64,000 nucleotides of DNA from Nereocystis luetkeana. Lineage: Eukaryota; Sar; Phaeophyceae; Laminariales; Laminariaceae. The notes beneath the pieces were generated by a model. It did no database searches. It saw nothing but the letters and a program-made list of their open reading frames with translations, and had not been told where the DNA came from. Position 1 is the stretch's first letter, and every line of letters starts with the position of its first letter. Shown here piece after piece: positions 22,046 through 32,700 of the stretch. A program made the position numbers and the translations under genes. The stretch is from positions 12,224,951-12,288,950 of the forward strand of contig JARUPZ010000002.1 in assembly GCA_031213475.1 (NCBI GenBank), written 5' to 3'.

Positions 22046-22184
22046 CAAGCAAAGAATGGTACACATGATAACTGAAGCACATCTACACCTCAGACAAAAA
22101 ATAAAACTGAGGTCCGCGCACGTACGTATCAGATACATGCGGTACGCAGTACAAGTCGCCACAGAAACCGAGAAGACCACATAC

Positions 22185-22215
<31 letters not shown>

Positions 22216-22232
22216 GCTGTTCTCACAATAAC

Positions 22233-22859
22233 CAACATCAACCGTTGGTTCACGCGATCTCCCGCACGCTGAAGCGGCTGGGAATCCCTCACCAAGTGGA
22301 GAGCGGCGAACCGTTCACTGCAGACCGGAACCTGCGGATGGACATCGTTGTCAGGAGAGGAGGTCTTCGGGACGCTCCTAAAAGGGAATTCAGGGAAAAG
22401 TCCATCCTGCTGGGCGTCCCCCATGCAGACCCGCAAGCGCAGGTCCACCTGCGAGGAGGCTGCGCTGATCATGATGGATCAGCTGCCTCTACCTCCGAGG
22501 CGCGCAAGCGCCAACACTACGCGCGTCCGGGACATGTGTCCTTCGACGAGCGGAGCCACAAACTAGCCACCTTAGCGGTGGAAAGCTTTGGGCGCCTCGG
22601 GGTAGAGGGCAGCAACTTCATCGACCAGCTGGCAGCTAGCGTCGTGGGGGGGAGGGATGGTGGGTCGATGGCAAGGAAGGGGGTAGTGAAGGAACGCCTG
22701 CTCCAAATCGTCTCGGTGACCACTCAGGCCGCCATTTCGAGGAGGGTGTCGAGGTTCAAGCTTCAGCTTAGGGACCGCCAAGAAGGAAGAAGGAACAGGG
22801 GAGGGAGGGACGACAGACCCACACCGATGGCGTGGGGATGGAGCTTGGATGCAGTTTAG
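22233..22859 (+). pseudogene. Mobile-element ORF C-terminal fragment (HAISRTLKRLG domain)
   Basis: An open frame downstream of a second (TGT)n run reads HAISRTLKRLGIPHQVE, MDIVVRRGG, KSILLGVPHADPQA, ARPGHVSFDERSHKLATLAVESF-type segments and ends at TAG 22857. Pattern and composition resemble the C-terminal region of stramenopile retroelement proteins, with a D...LL(D)V arrangement reminiscent of a nuclease-like fold; here the second acidic position is Gly. That family assignment is from memory and tentative. It has no start of its own, being preceded by a microsatellite, so it is probably a truncated element copy. Confidence 0.45.
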
Positions 22860-23039
22860 AACGTAATGAGAAGGAAGGAGCAAATACAGCAAATAGAGTA
22901 GACAAGCTGAAAGTTGGCACGGAAGGGAGGTAGACTTGGTGCATGGGTTTCTTTTTGTTTCCGAGGTTTTCTTCTTTCGGGAAAGTTATGAGTGATCCAT
23001 GTTGAAGATCATGCTGCACATTGTCAGATGGCAAGAGGA

Positions 23040-23690
23040 ATGATAATAATAACTCATCGCCACAATATAATGCAGTCCGTGGTCGCAGAACAGGCTCCAA
23101 TAACTCTGGAGTGGAAGAAATACCTCAAGTAAAACAGAGGCAAAAAACAGAAAACAAGCATACGCACTCCACCACTGCGGACACCAGGGAAGCAAAAAGG
23201 AGACTATTAATAGCAGACAACAACCTAAAACAGAAGATGAAGCGAAGCAAAAAAAACAAAACAAAACAAAAACAGAAGCAGATAGCAAAAAACGCAAAAA
23301 AGGCAAAACGGACCATACTAACAAGGACACAAAGAGGTACAAACGGGAATGAAAGAAAAATGAAAAAAAGAAGAGACAAAAAAGCGATAATCACGGGCGG
23401 GGGGGAAAGAAAATACGAAAGGCAGGCACTGGAGCATACAGACACGCAAAGTTGCCCAGGTGGCACCATGCTAGTTACTTGGGTCCCAAAGAAGGGAGTG
23501 CATCATGACGATGATGGCCATAACCAGGCTTCAGTCTGTTGGGCAGACCGCCCCCCCCCCTTCCCCCCCCCATTCCCCCTCGTCCCCCTTTCGCCCCCCC
23601 CCTCTTCCCTGCCATTCTGCGCACTCGCGTTGGTGTCAACGGCTATGATCGTGGTTGCAGCTATTATATGCCGTTCTGCCGATGCCTCCT
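23040..23690 (-). mobile_element. LINE-2 3' region, 5'-truncated copy
   Basis: Minus-strand tail parallel to 48610-49080: CATCATGACGATGATGGCCA, TTGCCCAGGTGGCACCA, an A-rich block, ACACCAGGGAAGCAAAAAGG and CTCTGGAGTGGAAGAAATAC. CTATTAATAG at 23214 interrupts what reads CTAACAG in the neighbouring copy at 24004. The long Lys/Arg-rich plus-strand frame here is its antisense. Confidence 0.8.
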
Positions 23691-23899
23691 TCTCATAATC
23701 TGTATCACTGTATCATACCCAGAAAAAATAGACAGGATGGAAATATCAACTCGACGTCGGAAACTCGAATCAAAATCGAAAATATGACAAAAATCCAAAA
23801 GGGAAGAGAGAGAAAAAAAGTTCAATTCAAGCAAGGAAGCAATAGAAAGCAAGAAATCAAGAAAGGAAACACACAAGAGAATGCGGAAGTTTTCGCAGA

Positions 23900-24660
23900 T
23901 TGCGGGCTCGCACGCTACGCGAGGGGTGTAGAACAGAGAGAAAAGAACAAAAAGATAAACATACGTACTCCGCCACTAAGGACACCAGGGAAGCAAAAAA
24001 GAGGCTAACAGACGAAAAACAAGAAGGAAGACGAAGCAAAACAAAAGCAAAAGCAGATGATAGCAAAAAAGCAAAACGGAAGATACAAACAGAGACACAA
24101 AGATGTACAAACGGGAAAGAAGAAAAGACGAAAAGAAGGGACAAAAAAAGGACAAAACCGGGCGGGGGGGAAAGATAATACGAAAGGCAGGAACTGGTGC
24201 CTACGGACACGCAAAGTTGCCCGGGTGGCACCAAGTTACTTCGGTCCCAAAGAAGGGAGCGCATCATGACGATGATGGCCATACCCAGGCTTCAGTCTGT
24301 TGGGTAGACCGCCCGCCCCCCCCGCCTCCCCCCCCTTCCCGCCCCCCCTCGCCCTCTTCCCTGCCATTCTGCGCACGTGCGTTGGCGTCAACGATTGTGG
24401 TCGTGGTTGCAGCCATCCTGTGCCGTTCTGCCGATGCCTCCTTCTTATCCATATACCATTTCCGCATGAAAACCTCCGCCCCTTCCTCGACCCGTCGGAA
24501 CCATTTGCCGGCTTTTTGTGCTGCCTCGCGCCACCCTTCGAGCTTGATGCCAAGCCCCTTGAGGTCCTCCTTAAGGTACCTCCTCCAGTCCCACTTCTGT
24601 CCTGCGGAGTAACCCTTACCCTCGACCATCTCCCCAAAATCACCCCCTTCGGCACTCCTC
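23900..24660 (-). mobile_element. LINE-2 copy with RT-ORF C-terminal remnant
   Basis: The minus strand from 24629 encodes a fragment with WDWRRYLKEDLKGLGIKLEG and AQKAGKWFRRVEEGAE, parallel to 48288-48615, followed by the tail to about 23900. This resembles the region after the RT domain in LINE proteins. EN and RT domains are absent. Confidence 0.72.
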
Positions 24661-24739
24661 TTACGTGCCAGGTAATAGTAGTTAATAGTAGTATTTCGTA
24701 GTTAGTTGTTGTTGTTGTTATTGTTGTTGTTGTTGCTGT

Positions 24740-24850
24740 CTTCACATGATATCGTCCTTTCTACCCAGCTTCATCACTAGTACTGTAGTAGTACACCCAG
24801 TGCCCGTTCTGATTCCTTATCCTAGAGAGATACTGATTATTCTGTGGTCA
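24740..24850 (-). mobile_element. Diverged LINE-1-like terminus
   Basis: After a GTT run, CTGTCTTCACAT, TTTCTACCCAGCTTCATCA, CAGTGCCCGTTCTGATTC and CTGTGGTCACAG follow the LINE-1 terminal order in antisense at low identity. It is fused directly to LINE-2 sequence. Confidence 0.5.
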
Positions 24851-24859
24851 CAGGCTGTG

Positions 24860-25575
24860 AAACAGAGGAAGACTGAAAAATAAAAAAAACAGTCGCAAAA
24901 TTCAAGTGTGAGTCACCCCACGGTAGGGGTTGCACTTTTTGGGCCAAAGGCTTCTGACCAATCGAGTTCCTTACGCGAGGGACTACCAGTTAAGATGAAA
25001 AAATTACTCGTATAATCGTTTTAGGACTAGCGCATACAAGTGCCGGTCGGGTGGCACGAACGAATTTCTTCCAAGTATTGTATCGGGTGAGATATCGAGC
25101 TACTACTGTGAGGGGCTCGGGAACTTCTGGTGCACTCCTACTGTGGGATGCTCCGTGTCAAGCAAGTGAAGTGCTAGCATCGTACCGGGTACGAGGACAC
25201 AACAACACAAGCAAGACCAGAAAAAAACAAGAGCATTGTATTTACTGATGTGGTATTTAATACGAAGTAGATAGTAGTTTGTTGTCTATTCAGGGGGCAC
25301 GCAGACGGCAAACAACCCAATTAAAATCCCGATTAACCGTACATATATCACAGACATGTACACACATGTATATACTATTGACATACCTCTACTAGTCGTA
25401 ATTATACAAACTCGTACGAGTAGACATAAACAAGTAATAATACCTGTCGTATTCCATTGTACCTGGTAATAATTATAAGGGCCAGTCAGTTTTTACAAAA
25501 AAACTACCTGGTATACGAGTATATATAAGTATGTATACTTCGTATATATTTTATCCTCCGGCGGATTGGTAAAAA
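24860..25575. other. No gene recognised
   Basis: AT-rich unique-looking DNA. Short frames (25051-25248) have no motif. Confidence 0.45.
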
Positions 25576-25581
25576 TAAAGT

Positions 25582-25683
25582 TTATCCCTTTTGGGACCGT
25601 AGTCCCGTTTTGGGACAAACTACTCAGAATTTGACTATTAATAGTTTGTCCCCCAAACGGGACTGTGGTTCTAAAGGGGTTAA
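25582..25683. mobile_element. MITE-2 copy, tandem left member
   Basis: Arms on TAGTCCCGTTTTGGGACAAA and its inverse, ending TAAAGGGGTTAA. It carries CTATTAATAG at 25635 in the loop. Its right TTAA (25680-25683) is also the left TTAA of the next copy. Confidence 0.85.
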
Positions 25684-25776
25684 CCCTTTTAGGACTGCAG
25701 TCCCATTTTGAGGGCAAATCTCGCAAATTCCAAGCACTTTGTCTCCCAAACGGGACTGCGGTTCTAAAAGGGTTAA
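25680..25776. mobile_element. MITE-2 copy, tandem right member
   Basis: TTAACCCTTTTAGGACTGCA to CTAAAAGGGTTAA. Sharing one TTAA with its neighbour suggests the second element inserted into a TTAA created by the first. Confidence 0.88.
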
Positions 25777-25890
25777 GCTCGCCACACTTCCAAAGAGCAA
25801 GTCAGCTTCAACCAATCAGTCTATTTTCAAGTTTGCAAGCTGCGTGAATCGTTCGCTCGCGTGTTTTCCATTATTTCCACCGCGATTGAT

Positions 25891-25999
25891 TATTACGGGG
25901 GACCACAGTTAATAGGACCTGTGGTATACATAAAAACCTATATATTTAACCATTTCTACTAACAATATTTGGGACTTTTAACTATGGTCCCCCGTCATA
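25891..25999. mobile_element. MITE-1 copy
   Basis: 109-bp copy with one substitution in the right terminus (CCCCCGTCATA). Confidence 0.88.
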
Positions 26000-26018
26000 C
26001 TGGCCTGTGACTACCAGG

Positions 26019-26110
26019 TGTTACGATACTGCCTTGCATCGAGTACCGGCTTAATACGTATAGGCAAACCTGTACAGCGATATAAAGTGTCCCGACCTCT
26101 GATCTTAACA
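26019..26110 (+). mobile_element. LTR remnant (internally deleted) of the 36862 LTR family
   Basis: Begins TGTTACGATACTGCCTTGCA and ends GATCTTAACA, matching both ends of the 276-bp LTR but lacking about 185 bp inside. Confidence 0.75.
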
Positions 26111-26239
26111 CAGGGTCGACGAGACGATACTAATAACAACAGCATGTATTAATAGTAATCAGAAACAGAAAAGCTGTGTCCTCAGCCTGAATTTCTTACG
26201 CGTATTACTTTGTGAGAAAAGGGTGCGTTGTACACTACA

Positions 26240-27065
26240 TACATGTAATAGAACCCGATTATCGTGGTAAGGGAATATAATGCAGGTACTATTGGAACTG
26301 GCTAGGAAGGCAGCGTCTCTTGTCCAGCGCACCTCTTCTTGTGCGCTCGTATTTTATTCCTCATGGCGAGAGAAGGGCGCTGTTGAGAGAGAGAGAGTCG
26401 ATAGGGGCTTGATTCGAGGCATCAAGCCCACTCTACTCTCCTTCTATTAACCCGCTAGACGGGCAAAGACACTTGTCCGAGGAACTTTCCTCGGGCGTTC
26501 GTCTACTCTTCTTCTATCGGCTCCTCTAACCATTTGTGCTGCAAAGGAAATTTCAGAGCCCCGGGAATGCTCTTAGGGTAGTCAGGGCTTTGATACTACG
26601 GGCTGTATGATAACCACTTCTATAGCCCGATACTATATCATATCACTTTAGCCCACCCTGAATAGTCGTATATGCAGACCGCACGACGGTCAATGGATGA
26701 TACCCAAATCACCCGAAAATACCGGCAAGGGAGGTCGAAGATACGGCTATTCGAAGCAACGACATGAGGCTATAAATTTCCCACACCTCGTAGTGAGGCA
26801 TAGGCGTCACGGACAGTGTTAATGTCAGAAACGCCCGTTGAAAGACGGGGTCAAAAACCGAAACAGAAAAGGACAGGAGCCAAAAGGAAGGCAACAAGAA
26901 TCACTAGGACTAACGCAGACGAAGGATGCAGAAACCCGAAATGGAGTCAAAAGAGATGCCAAGACTAGTCCAGAAGAAGCAAGCGGAATTCGGGGAACGG
27001 CCTTGTGCGTGGGGCTCGAAGTAGGGCTCGGGATCATACGAGGCCCGATACTATATCATATCACA
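26240..27065. repeat. Dispersed repeat G (about 820 bp), LTR-element-like
   Basis: Related along its length to 46030-46880: GAAGGCAGC, CTCTTGT, AAGCCCACTCT, GAGGAACTTTCCTCGG, TCATATCAC followed by TAGCCCACCCTG, GAAGATACGGCTATTCGAA and CACACCTCGTAGTG in order. The TAGCCCAC/GTCGAAG part also resembles the internal region of the small LTR element at 36862-38421, so G is probably a diverged relative. GCCCGATACTATATCATATC occurs twice (26621 and 27043). Confidence 0.65.
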
Positions 27066-28190
27066 ATACAGTTGTACAAGCAGTAACTTTAGTGGTGCAC
27101 AGTAACGACTGCCGAGTTTCTTACATCAGTGGATATTTCAAGCATATATGTTTTTTTTTCACTCGGTTTCTTGCATGACGCCGACAGCTATATCGAAGTA
27201 TCACACACGGGTTGCAAAGATGAGTTTCGACGAAATCCTCAGTCTCACAGCTGTTGTTTTTTAATATTATAAATATACATACTACCGGTACTACTACCAC
27301 CGCTGCCGCTGTAGTATTGGATGCTACGCCCCTTGGACGCTGCGGCCGCTGAAAACGTCTCGGACACGATTGCTTCCGCAGAAACCTCCCGGCCGTATCC
27401 AAACACTCCTCCTACTGTTTGCTCGCCTTTATCCTTCTCTTGCCGTTCCGTGCATCGCTTCTTCCATTTTCTCGCGTAGACCTTTTTTCACTTACTTGCC
27501 ACCTGAAAATATATAGCGTTTGTTCCAATCATGCTGTCAACTAAAAACATACGAAGTACAAACAGAGGTCCGGAGTTCACAATTATACTCCAGGGGTATC
27601 ATCTCAGATGTACCAATCAGACCTGAACACGGAAAAAAACGAAAAACGTAAACCCCCTTCCTTCGCAATTTCACGGCTGCGATCACTACCCCCTCCCTTT
27701 CCCAATTAATTGCCTTACGTACTTACGAGTAGTTCCCGCCACCCCCCTGTACCTTGCCACCTACCTGGTACTGCTACTGCCATCGCCAAGTCCTCTCCCC
27801 CCGAAAAAAAAAACTAAAGCGTCGAACGACATACCTTGTATCGGTCGAATACCTATTTAATAGGAAAGTCTCTCCTCCGTCCTGCTTCCTCTGCAGCGAT
27901 TATGCGGCTGATCGAAGGTCTAAATTCCCATGACGTCACGCACCTTCAATCCGGTATGGGTTCGTTGTAGTTAACAGTTTGGCACTCATAGGCCATTCTT
28001 TCCAAGCCATCGGTCCCCCCCTCCTCGGAAAGGGACCATTCCGAGCTTCACGCGAGTACAACGCGGGTGTTCGAGCATGCGCCGTACGATCGCATGCAAT
28101 TTGCGTGTGATCCGCGTGATATCCAAAGCAAAAAAGCAAAACATCCACGATACGTGACATTCGTTCACCTTTTCTTTCGTTTTTCTTAAT
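27066..28190. other. No gene recognised
   Basis: Mixed-composition DNA with short frames only. Nothing repeated in the window was identified. Confidence 0.45.
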
Positions 28191-28194
28191 CGTG

Positions 28195-28985
28195 TTGAGA
28201 GAACACGTGGGGGTGTTGCCCCGACCTTCGAGACACGAGCCTGCGCGTGAAATCACAATGGGTTTCCTCCCCATTATTTGTTAAGGTCTTAGTCCGCTGG
28301 GCTATTGGTAAAAGGTCAACCAATCGCCTACCCAATCTAACACTCTCCCTCCCCTGGAACGGACCGGATGTACGGGTCGACGTGCCACCAACACACGGTT
28401 CCGATTTTTGGGGATCCAGAATCCAGAAGTAGTTTTTCAGATTATTGACAATGAGGAAATTCACTTTTCTTTAAAAAGCGATTTTATGGTGGACGAGAGA
28501 TTCATACTCACGACTAACGACCCATGTACTGCCGCTGACGCCATTTATTTGTTGAGGTCTTATTAGTTGTCCCTTGGGCTACTGGTATAAGGCTAACCTT
28601 TTCCCTTTACTTATTTAGCCCGACGGACCAAGACCTTCACAGAACACAGATTTTACAGCTACAAGAAAACGAGAAGAATAAGCAAGCGGCGAAATATTTG
28701 GAGTGTGGCGTTTTTCTTATATCAAACCCACACACCCTTCCGTCGCGAGCGCGCCGTACTACACAAAAAATTGCAATGCATGAGTATCATCATCATGCTG
28801 TCTTGACAATATATACATGAGGAAATTCACTCTTTGAAAAGCGTTTTCATGGTGAACGTGAGATTCGAACTCATGTCCAACGACCCATGCACTGCCGATG
28901 ACGCCATTTGTGAAGGTCTTAGCCCGTTGGGTTGAACCCTTACCAGTATAACATAACTATGATATAACCTACCCTTCGATGTGGC
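28195..28985 (-). repeat. Cluster of tRNA-related repeat family C
   Basis: 28225-28275 (minus) is a tRNA-Ser-like 3' half: anticodon stem ATGGG/CCCAT, GGA anticodon loop, and the GTGATTTCAC variable arm. Three following blocks share TTAAGGTCTTAGTCCG-type sequence (about 28279, 28552, 28911) and GATTC(G/A)(A/T)ACTCA with GACGCCATTT (28500, 28870). A related block lies at 36030-36290. These may be tRNA-derived SINEs or leader segments of LTR elements; fragmentation prevents a firm choice. Confidence 0.5.
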
Positions 28986-29035
28986 TTCTATTATTGATGG
29001 CGTAGAAAACAAAATCAACTCATTTTGAAAGTGTC

Positions 29036-29190
29036 ACCCATAGGCATGCAAGAAAGTCCTACTCCTCACAAGCGGTTTTTAGAAGGGTGCAGCTCACCCT
29101 CCACGCGGCTCGCCGAACACCTCATGGCGCTCACAGCGCTTGGTGCGAGCAATGTCTGCCTGGTGGATCAAATCCCGTCGTGATCCGTCC
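29036..29190. repeat. Dispersed repeat F, second copy
   Basis: Paralogue of 2018-2172: GCATGCAAGAAA, GGTGCAGCTCACCCTCCACG, GAGCAATGTCTGCCTGGTGG. No coding content. Confidence 0.55.
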
Positions 29191-29435
29191 CGGCCGCCCT
29201 CTCCCGCTCCGACGTTTGTTTTGCGCCACGGAGGCTCCAATGTTGACTTCATCCGCCGGCAAACAGACGTTTAGGGAACGCAGGGGTCCAGGGTAAGGGG
29301 GCAAGAGCTGAAGCTTTTCTATTTCGGGCCTACAAGGTGTCCTCTCGGATTGGGCAATATAAACGAAGAGATTTCTGTAACTGCTAACCGAGCGCAAATA
29401 CATAACACACACCCTTGGGTGACAACGTTGGAGTG

Positions 29436-29535
29436 CGTGAGTGTGTACTTCACCCTAAATTTAAAACCGTTTTCTCTACCCGTCGACATCCAGCACAATC
29501 AGTGTCCGTGCCGATTCTTGAATCCTAGAGACGGA
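29436..29535 (-). mobile_element. LINE-1 terminal fragment
   Basis: Antisense terminus: GTGTACTTCACCCT, ACCCGTCGACATCCAGCACA, TGTCCGTGCCGATTCTTGAA. Truncated after CCTAGAGA. Confidence 0.78.
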
Positions 29536-29589
29536 AACTTGTGGAAGGGGATACATGCCTGCATACACACTTACATATATACATACATA

Positions 29590-29915
29590 CGGTGGTTCAA
29601 GTGGTTAACCTCGAATTCTACTTGTTTGAGTCCTGGGTTCGAGCCCCAGGTGGGTCGGACTTTGACTTTATTTGCAAAAATAAAAATAAAAAAGATTTTA
29701 TTGTTGAGAGCGCCTTGCAGCGTGGGTAGGCACAATTCGAGACGAGTCGACGAGGGAAGAAAAGGCTGAAACCTTCTCGCGATAAAAATGAAGGCACGTA
29801 CCGTAGCGGGAAGGGGGGAGAAGAGCCTGCTATGTGACCCCGGATCTGAGTTACGAGTGGGAAGGAGAGAGAGAAGAAGATGTGCGAAGACAATGAATGG
29901 GATGAGCAAAAATAT
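29590..29915 (+). mobile_element. SINE-A, near full length
   Basis: Starts GGTGGTTCAAGTGGTTAACC (A box), B box GGGTTCGAGCCCC, body, and ATGGGATGAGCAAAAAT end. The first about 12 nt of the head are missing and the A-tail is short. It is flanked by (ATAC)n-type repeats on both sides. Confidence 0.9.
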
Positions 29916-30105
29916 ACCAGGTATGTATATATATATTTATATATATACATACATACATACATACAGACATGCATACATACATATACACATATCATACATA
30001 TACGTCGAACGCCCGTGTCCAAGGCAAACGAAACCCCTTTGCATTCGCACTGCTACCGTTGCTGTGTTATGTTTCGGAGTAGTGCTGCTCTGCATCTAGG
30101 TACGT

Positions 30106-30168
30106 GTGACCACGGTCTCCTTCGTCAGAGATTTAATGTGAGAACAACAACAACAACAACAACAACGT
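30106..30168 (+). mobile_element. LINE-type 3' tail with (AAC)n
   Basis: GTGTGACCACGGTCTCCTTC, GATTTAATGTGAGAACAACA and an AAC run. It lies immediately upstream of the LINE-1 reference copy. Confidence 0.65.
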
Positions 30169-30189
30169 ACAGCAATATCATGTTCGTAA

Positions 30190-32523
30190 TAGACCATGAA
30201 CAAAAATGCATACATCGATCTGCAGAAAGCGTACGACTCTGTCGACCGAGAGCTGTTGTTATGGAAGGTACCAACCAAGATGCTGAGAATTATCCGTAAT
30301 TTCCACGATGGCATGCGGGCTCGCGTGCGTACGGATGACGGCGAGCTCTCGGAATGGTTTGATGTCACGCAGGGGCTGCGGCAAGGCTGTGTACTATCAC
30401 CGTTACTGTTCAACATGTTCTTCGCTGCTGGGTTACACGTCGTACTAGTACGCTTCAGCCAAGACGAAACCATTGTAAGGGATTTGGTCCAACTCTGTGA
30501 AGCTGGAGTAGTTCGAACAGGGAAGGAGGAGCCGTTGGCGTGCGTGCGAAGGTCTGTATGGGGCATGTTGTACGCAGACGATGCAGGAATTGTCTCGAAG
30601 TCGGCTGAAGGGCTCGCAAAAATGATGACAGTCATCGTGACTGTCTTCGAAGCAGCAGGCCTCACGGTGTCGGAAAAGAAGACTGAGACAATGGTCCTAC
30701 AAACACCAGACCGGACAACCCTCGCACCACCGCTCGTCATCGAAGCGGCAGGTCCGAGGTATAAGCAGACGACCCAGTTCTTATACCTAGGCGGCGTTAT
30801 CCACGAAAACGCTGCGCTCTCGCTCGAAATCGACCGACGGATCCGCCTCATGCGAGCATGCCTCAAACGGTTCGGCCCGGAGTTGTATGATAGGACGACC
30901 GCCCCCCTTAGCCTTAAAGTCCGAATGCTGAAGGCCGAGGTGATTGAGACCCTGCTGTACGGGTGTGTGACGTGGACCCTCAGAGCGGAACACTTTGCCA
31001 AGCTTCGAACGGCTCACCACCAAGTCCTGCTGCGAGTCATTGGCTTCCAGCGCCGACTTCATACTGATCATGCCACCCTCTCGTACGCGAAGGCCCTCAA
31101 GATGACACGTTGCGAGAGTATCGAAACGACCATTCGTAAACAGCGGCTCTTCTTCGCGGGGGGCGTGGCACGGCAAAGCAAGGAGCGATTACCCAGTCGG
31201 GTAATGTTCGGGACGATAGCTGGTGGGGAGAACCCGAGACCAGGCGGACAGTGTAAGACTTGGCATAGATGCATGGTCGAAGACCTTAGGGAGTTCCGAG
31301 CCACCGAAGGGTCAACGGAAGTTGCCCCCTTGGTGTTTGGAGTTGAGACCGCGTTGTGGTCCACTGTAGCCAAAAAGGCGGGGAAGTGGTACCGGGGGAT
31401 CCTTGAAGCAGCCGAACGGTTCATGGTGAGGTGGCACGAGGCTGAGGCTGAGATGAGTAGGCAGCGCCGCGCATCCGCCGTGGATGGTGCCCAAGGGAAC
31501 GGGGGGGGAGGGGGCAACAGGAGAAGTGGCATAAAGCCCGACCGAGGGAATGCGGAGAGGGGGGGGAACAGGAGGGGTAGAAGGGAAACGGCGGTAGACG
31601 AAAGTAGGAAGGAGATGGCAGACAGGGTAGCAAGGCACCAAGTCGACTAGAAAGTAGAATATGACCATACTACTAGTGCTACCAACCGGTGCAGCTGGCT
31701 CGAACGTGGTCTTCCTTTGTCTTCTCTTCTTGTTTTTGTTTTTTTTTCTTTCTTGCGCTGACTCTCCGTGATTTTCATATATATTTTTTCTCTTCCTCTT
31801 CCTTTTCTGATTGATAAGCCGTACTCAAGGAGCCGTGTGGCGTGGTTGGAAGACGAACCTGCTCTGCTCGTTTCGTATTGTCTGACGCCAAGGGGCTGGG
31901 CATAGTTGACGAACGCAGGGCGGAGACGGCAGTCTGGGTAGCAAGGTACCAGGCGGATTAGGAGGGAGAACCTGGCTATACTACTCGTACCACAAGCTGC
32001 TGCCGCCACCTGGAAGGTGCTTTGGGCTTTGGTCTGCCTGTTATTTCCCCTTTGTTATTTTTCCTTGATACTTTCTCCTTGGTTCTTTGTCTTACTCTGT
32101 TCACAAGCAGTGGTGTTTTTTGTTATTTCTTCTTTTTTCCAGCTCGTTCTTTTTCAAGTGTTGGCCACCTCGCCTGCGGGGGGGGGGGCACGACAGATTG
32201 TTTCTCTTAGATTTTGCTTTCATTTTTCTTCTTTTTCTTTTTCGATTTGTCTACCTTGTTTTTGTTTTCTCTTTGATTGTTTCTTTTCGTTTCACTATTT
32301 CATAGATTGCGTATGTCGTGCCTGTCGTATCTAGTATGATGACATGGCTTTGCATTGCCCACTGCAGTGCACACTGCACACGTGGCAACGTAGTATCTCT
32401 GTGGCGTAGCTTTGTGACCACAGGACTTGTATCTCTTCTAGGATTGAAGAATCGGCACGGACACTGGTTGTGCTGGATGTCGACGGGTAGAAAGAACGGT
32501 TTAATGTGAAGAACACACACACA
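30190..32523 (+). mobile_element. LINE-1 reference copy (non-LTR retrotransposon), 5'-truncated
   Basis: Contains the RT ORF (30196-31650) plus an about 870-nt 3' region ending TTTAATGTGAAGAACACACA. The 5' half (endonuclease and any first ORF) is absent, as is typical of incomplete target-primed reverse transcription. It is the longest open copy among at least ten LINE-1 fragments. No clear target duplication was seen. Confidence 0.9.
30196..31650 (+). CDS. Non-LTR retrotransposon reverse transcriptase, N-terminally truncated ORF
   Basis: 484 codons without a stop. RT palm motif A is [13 protein letters not shown] (D8 and D14), motif B is [16 protein letters not shown] (about 59-73), and motif C is [10 protein letters not shown] with YADD at 126-129. 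A thumb-like region and a basic C-terminal tail (RQRRAS, GGNRR) follow. It would copy element RNA at a nicked target. The ORF begins just before motif A, so the RT fingers and the endonuclease domain are missing and the product cannot be a complete enzyme. The first ATG is incidental to truncation. The intact frame and YADD suggest recent activity of the family. Confidence 0.88.
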   Translation: MNKNAYIDLQKAYDSVDRELLLWKVPTKMLRIIRNFHDGMRARVRTDDGELSEWFDVTQGLRQGCVLSPLLFNMFFAAGLHVVLVRFSQDETIVRDLVQLCEAGVVRTGKEEPLACVRRSVWGMLYADDAGIVSKSAEGLAKMMTVIVTVFEAAGLTVSEKKTETMVLQTPDRTTLAPPLVIEAAGPRYKQTTQFLYLGGVIHENAALSLEIDRRIRLMRACLKRFGPELYDRTTAPLSLKVRMLKAEVIETLLYGCVTWTLRAEHFAKLRTAHHQVLLRVIGFQRRLHTDHATLSYAKALKMTRCESIETTIRKQRLFFAGGVARQSKERLPSRVMFGTIAGGENPRPGGQCKTWHRCMVEDLREFRATEGSTEVAPLVFGVETALWSTVAKKAGKWYRGILEAAERFMVRWHEAEAEMSRQRRASAVDGAQGNGGGGGNRRSGIKPDRGNAERGGNRRGRRETAVDESRKEMADRVARHQVD

Positions 32524-32581
32524 CCTACGTATAAGATGATTCCATTTGGCATCTGACAAGACGGGCAGCTTACCACCTTAT

Positions 32582-32668
32582 TCCTTTTAGAACCGCAGTC
32601 CCGTTTTGGGGACAAACCACTCAAATTTCAAGCAGTTTGTCCCCACAACGGGACTGCGGTTCTAAAAA
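32582..32668. mobile_element. MITE-2 copy
   Basis: AGAACCGCAGTCCCGTTTTG to GGGACTGCGGTTCTAAAA. Terminal TTAA is not preserved. It is followed within about 30 bp by another LINE-1 copy. Confidence 0.8.
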
Positions 32669-32700
32669 TTATCCGAGAAAATGGTTGGGGGTTGGACTGC

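Noticed and set aside
23021-23698. Long Lys/Arg-rich plus-strand ORF
   Set aside because: It is the antisense of the T-rich LINE-2 3' region, as its paralogue at 48700-49080 shows.
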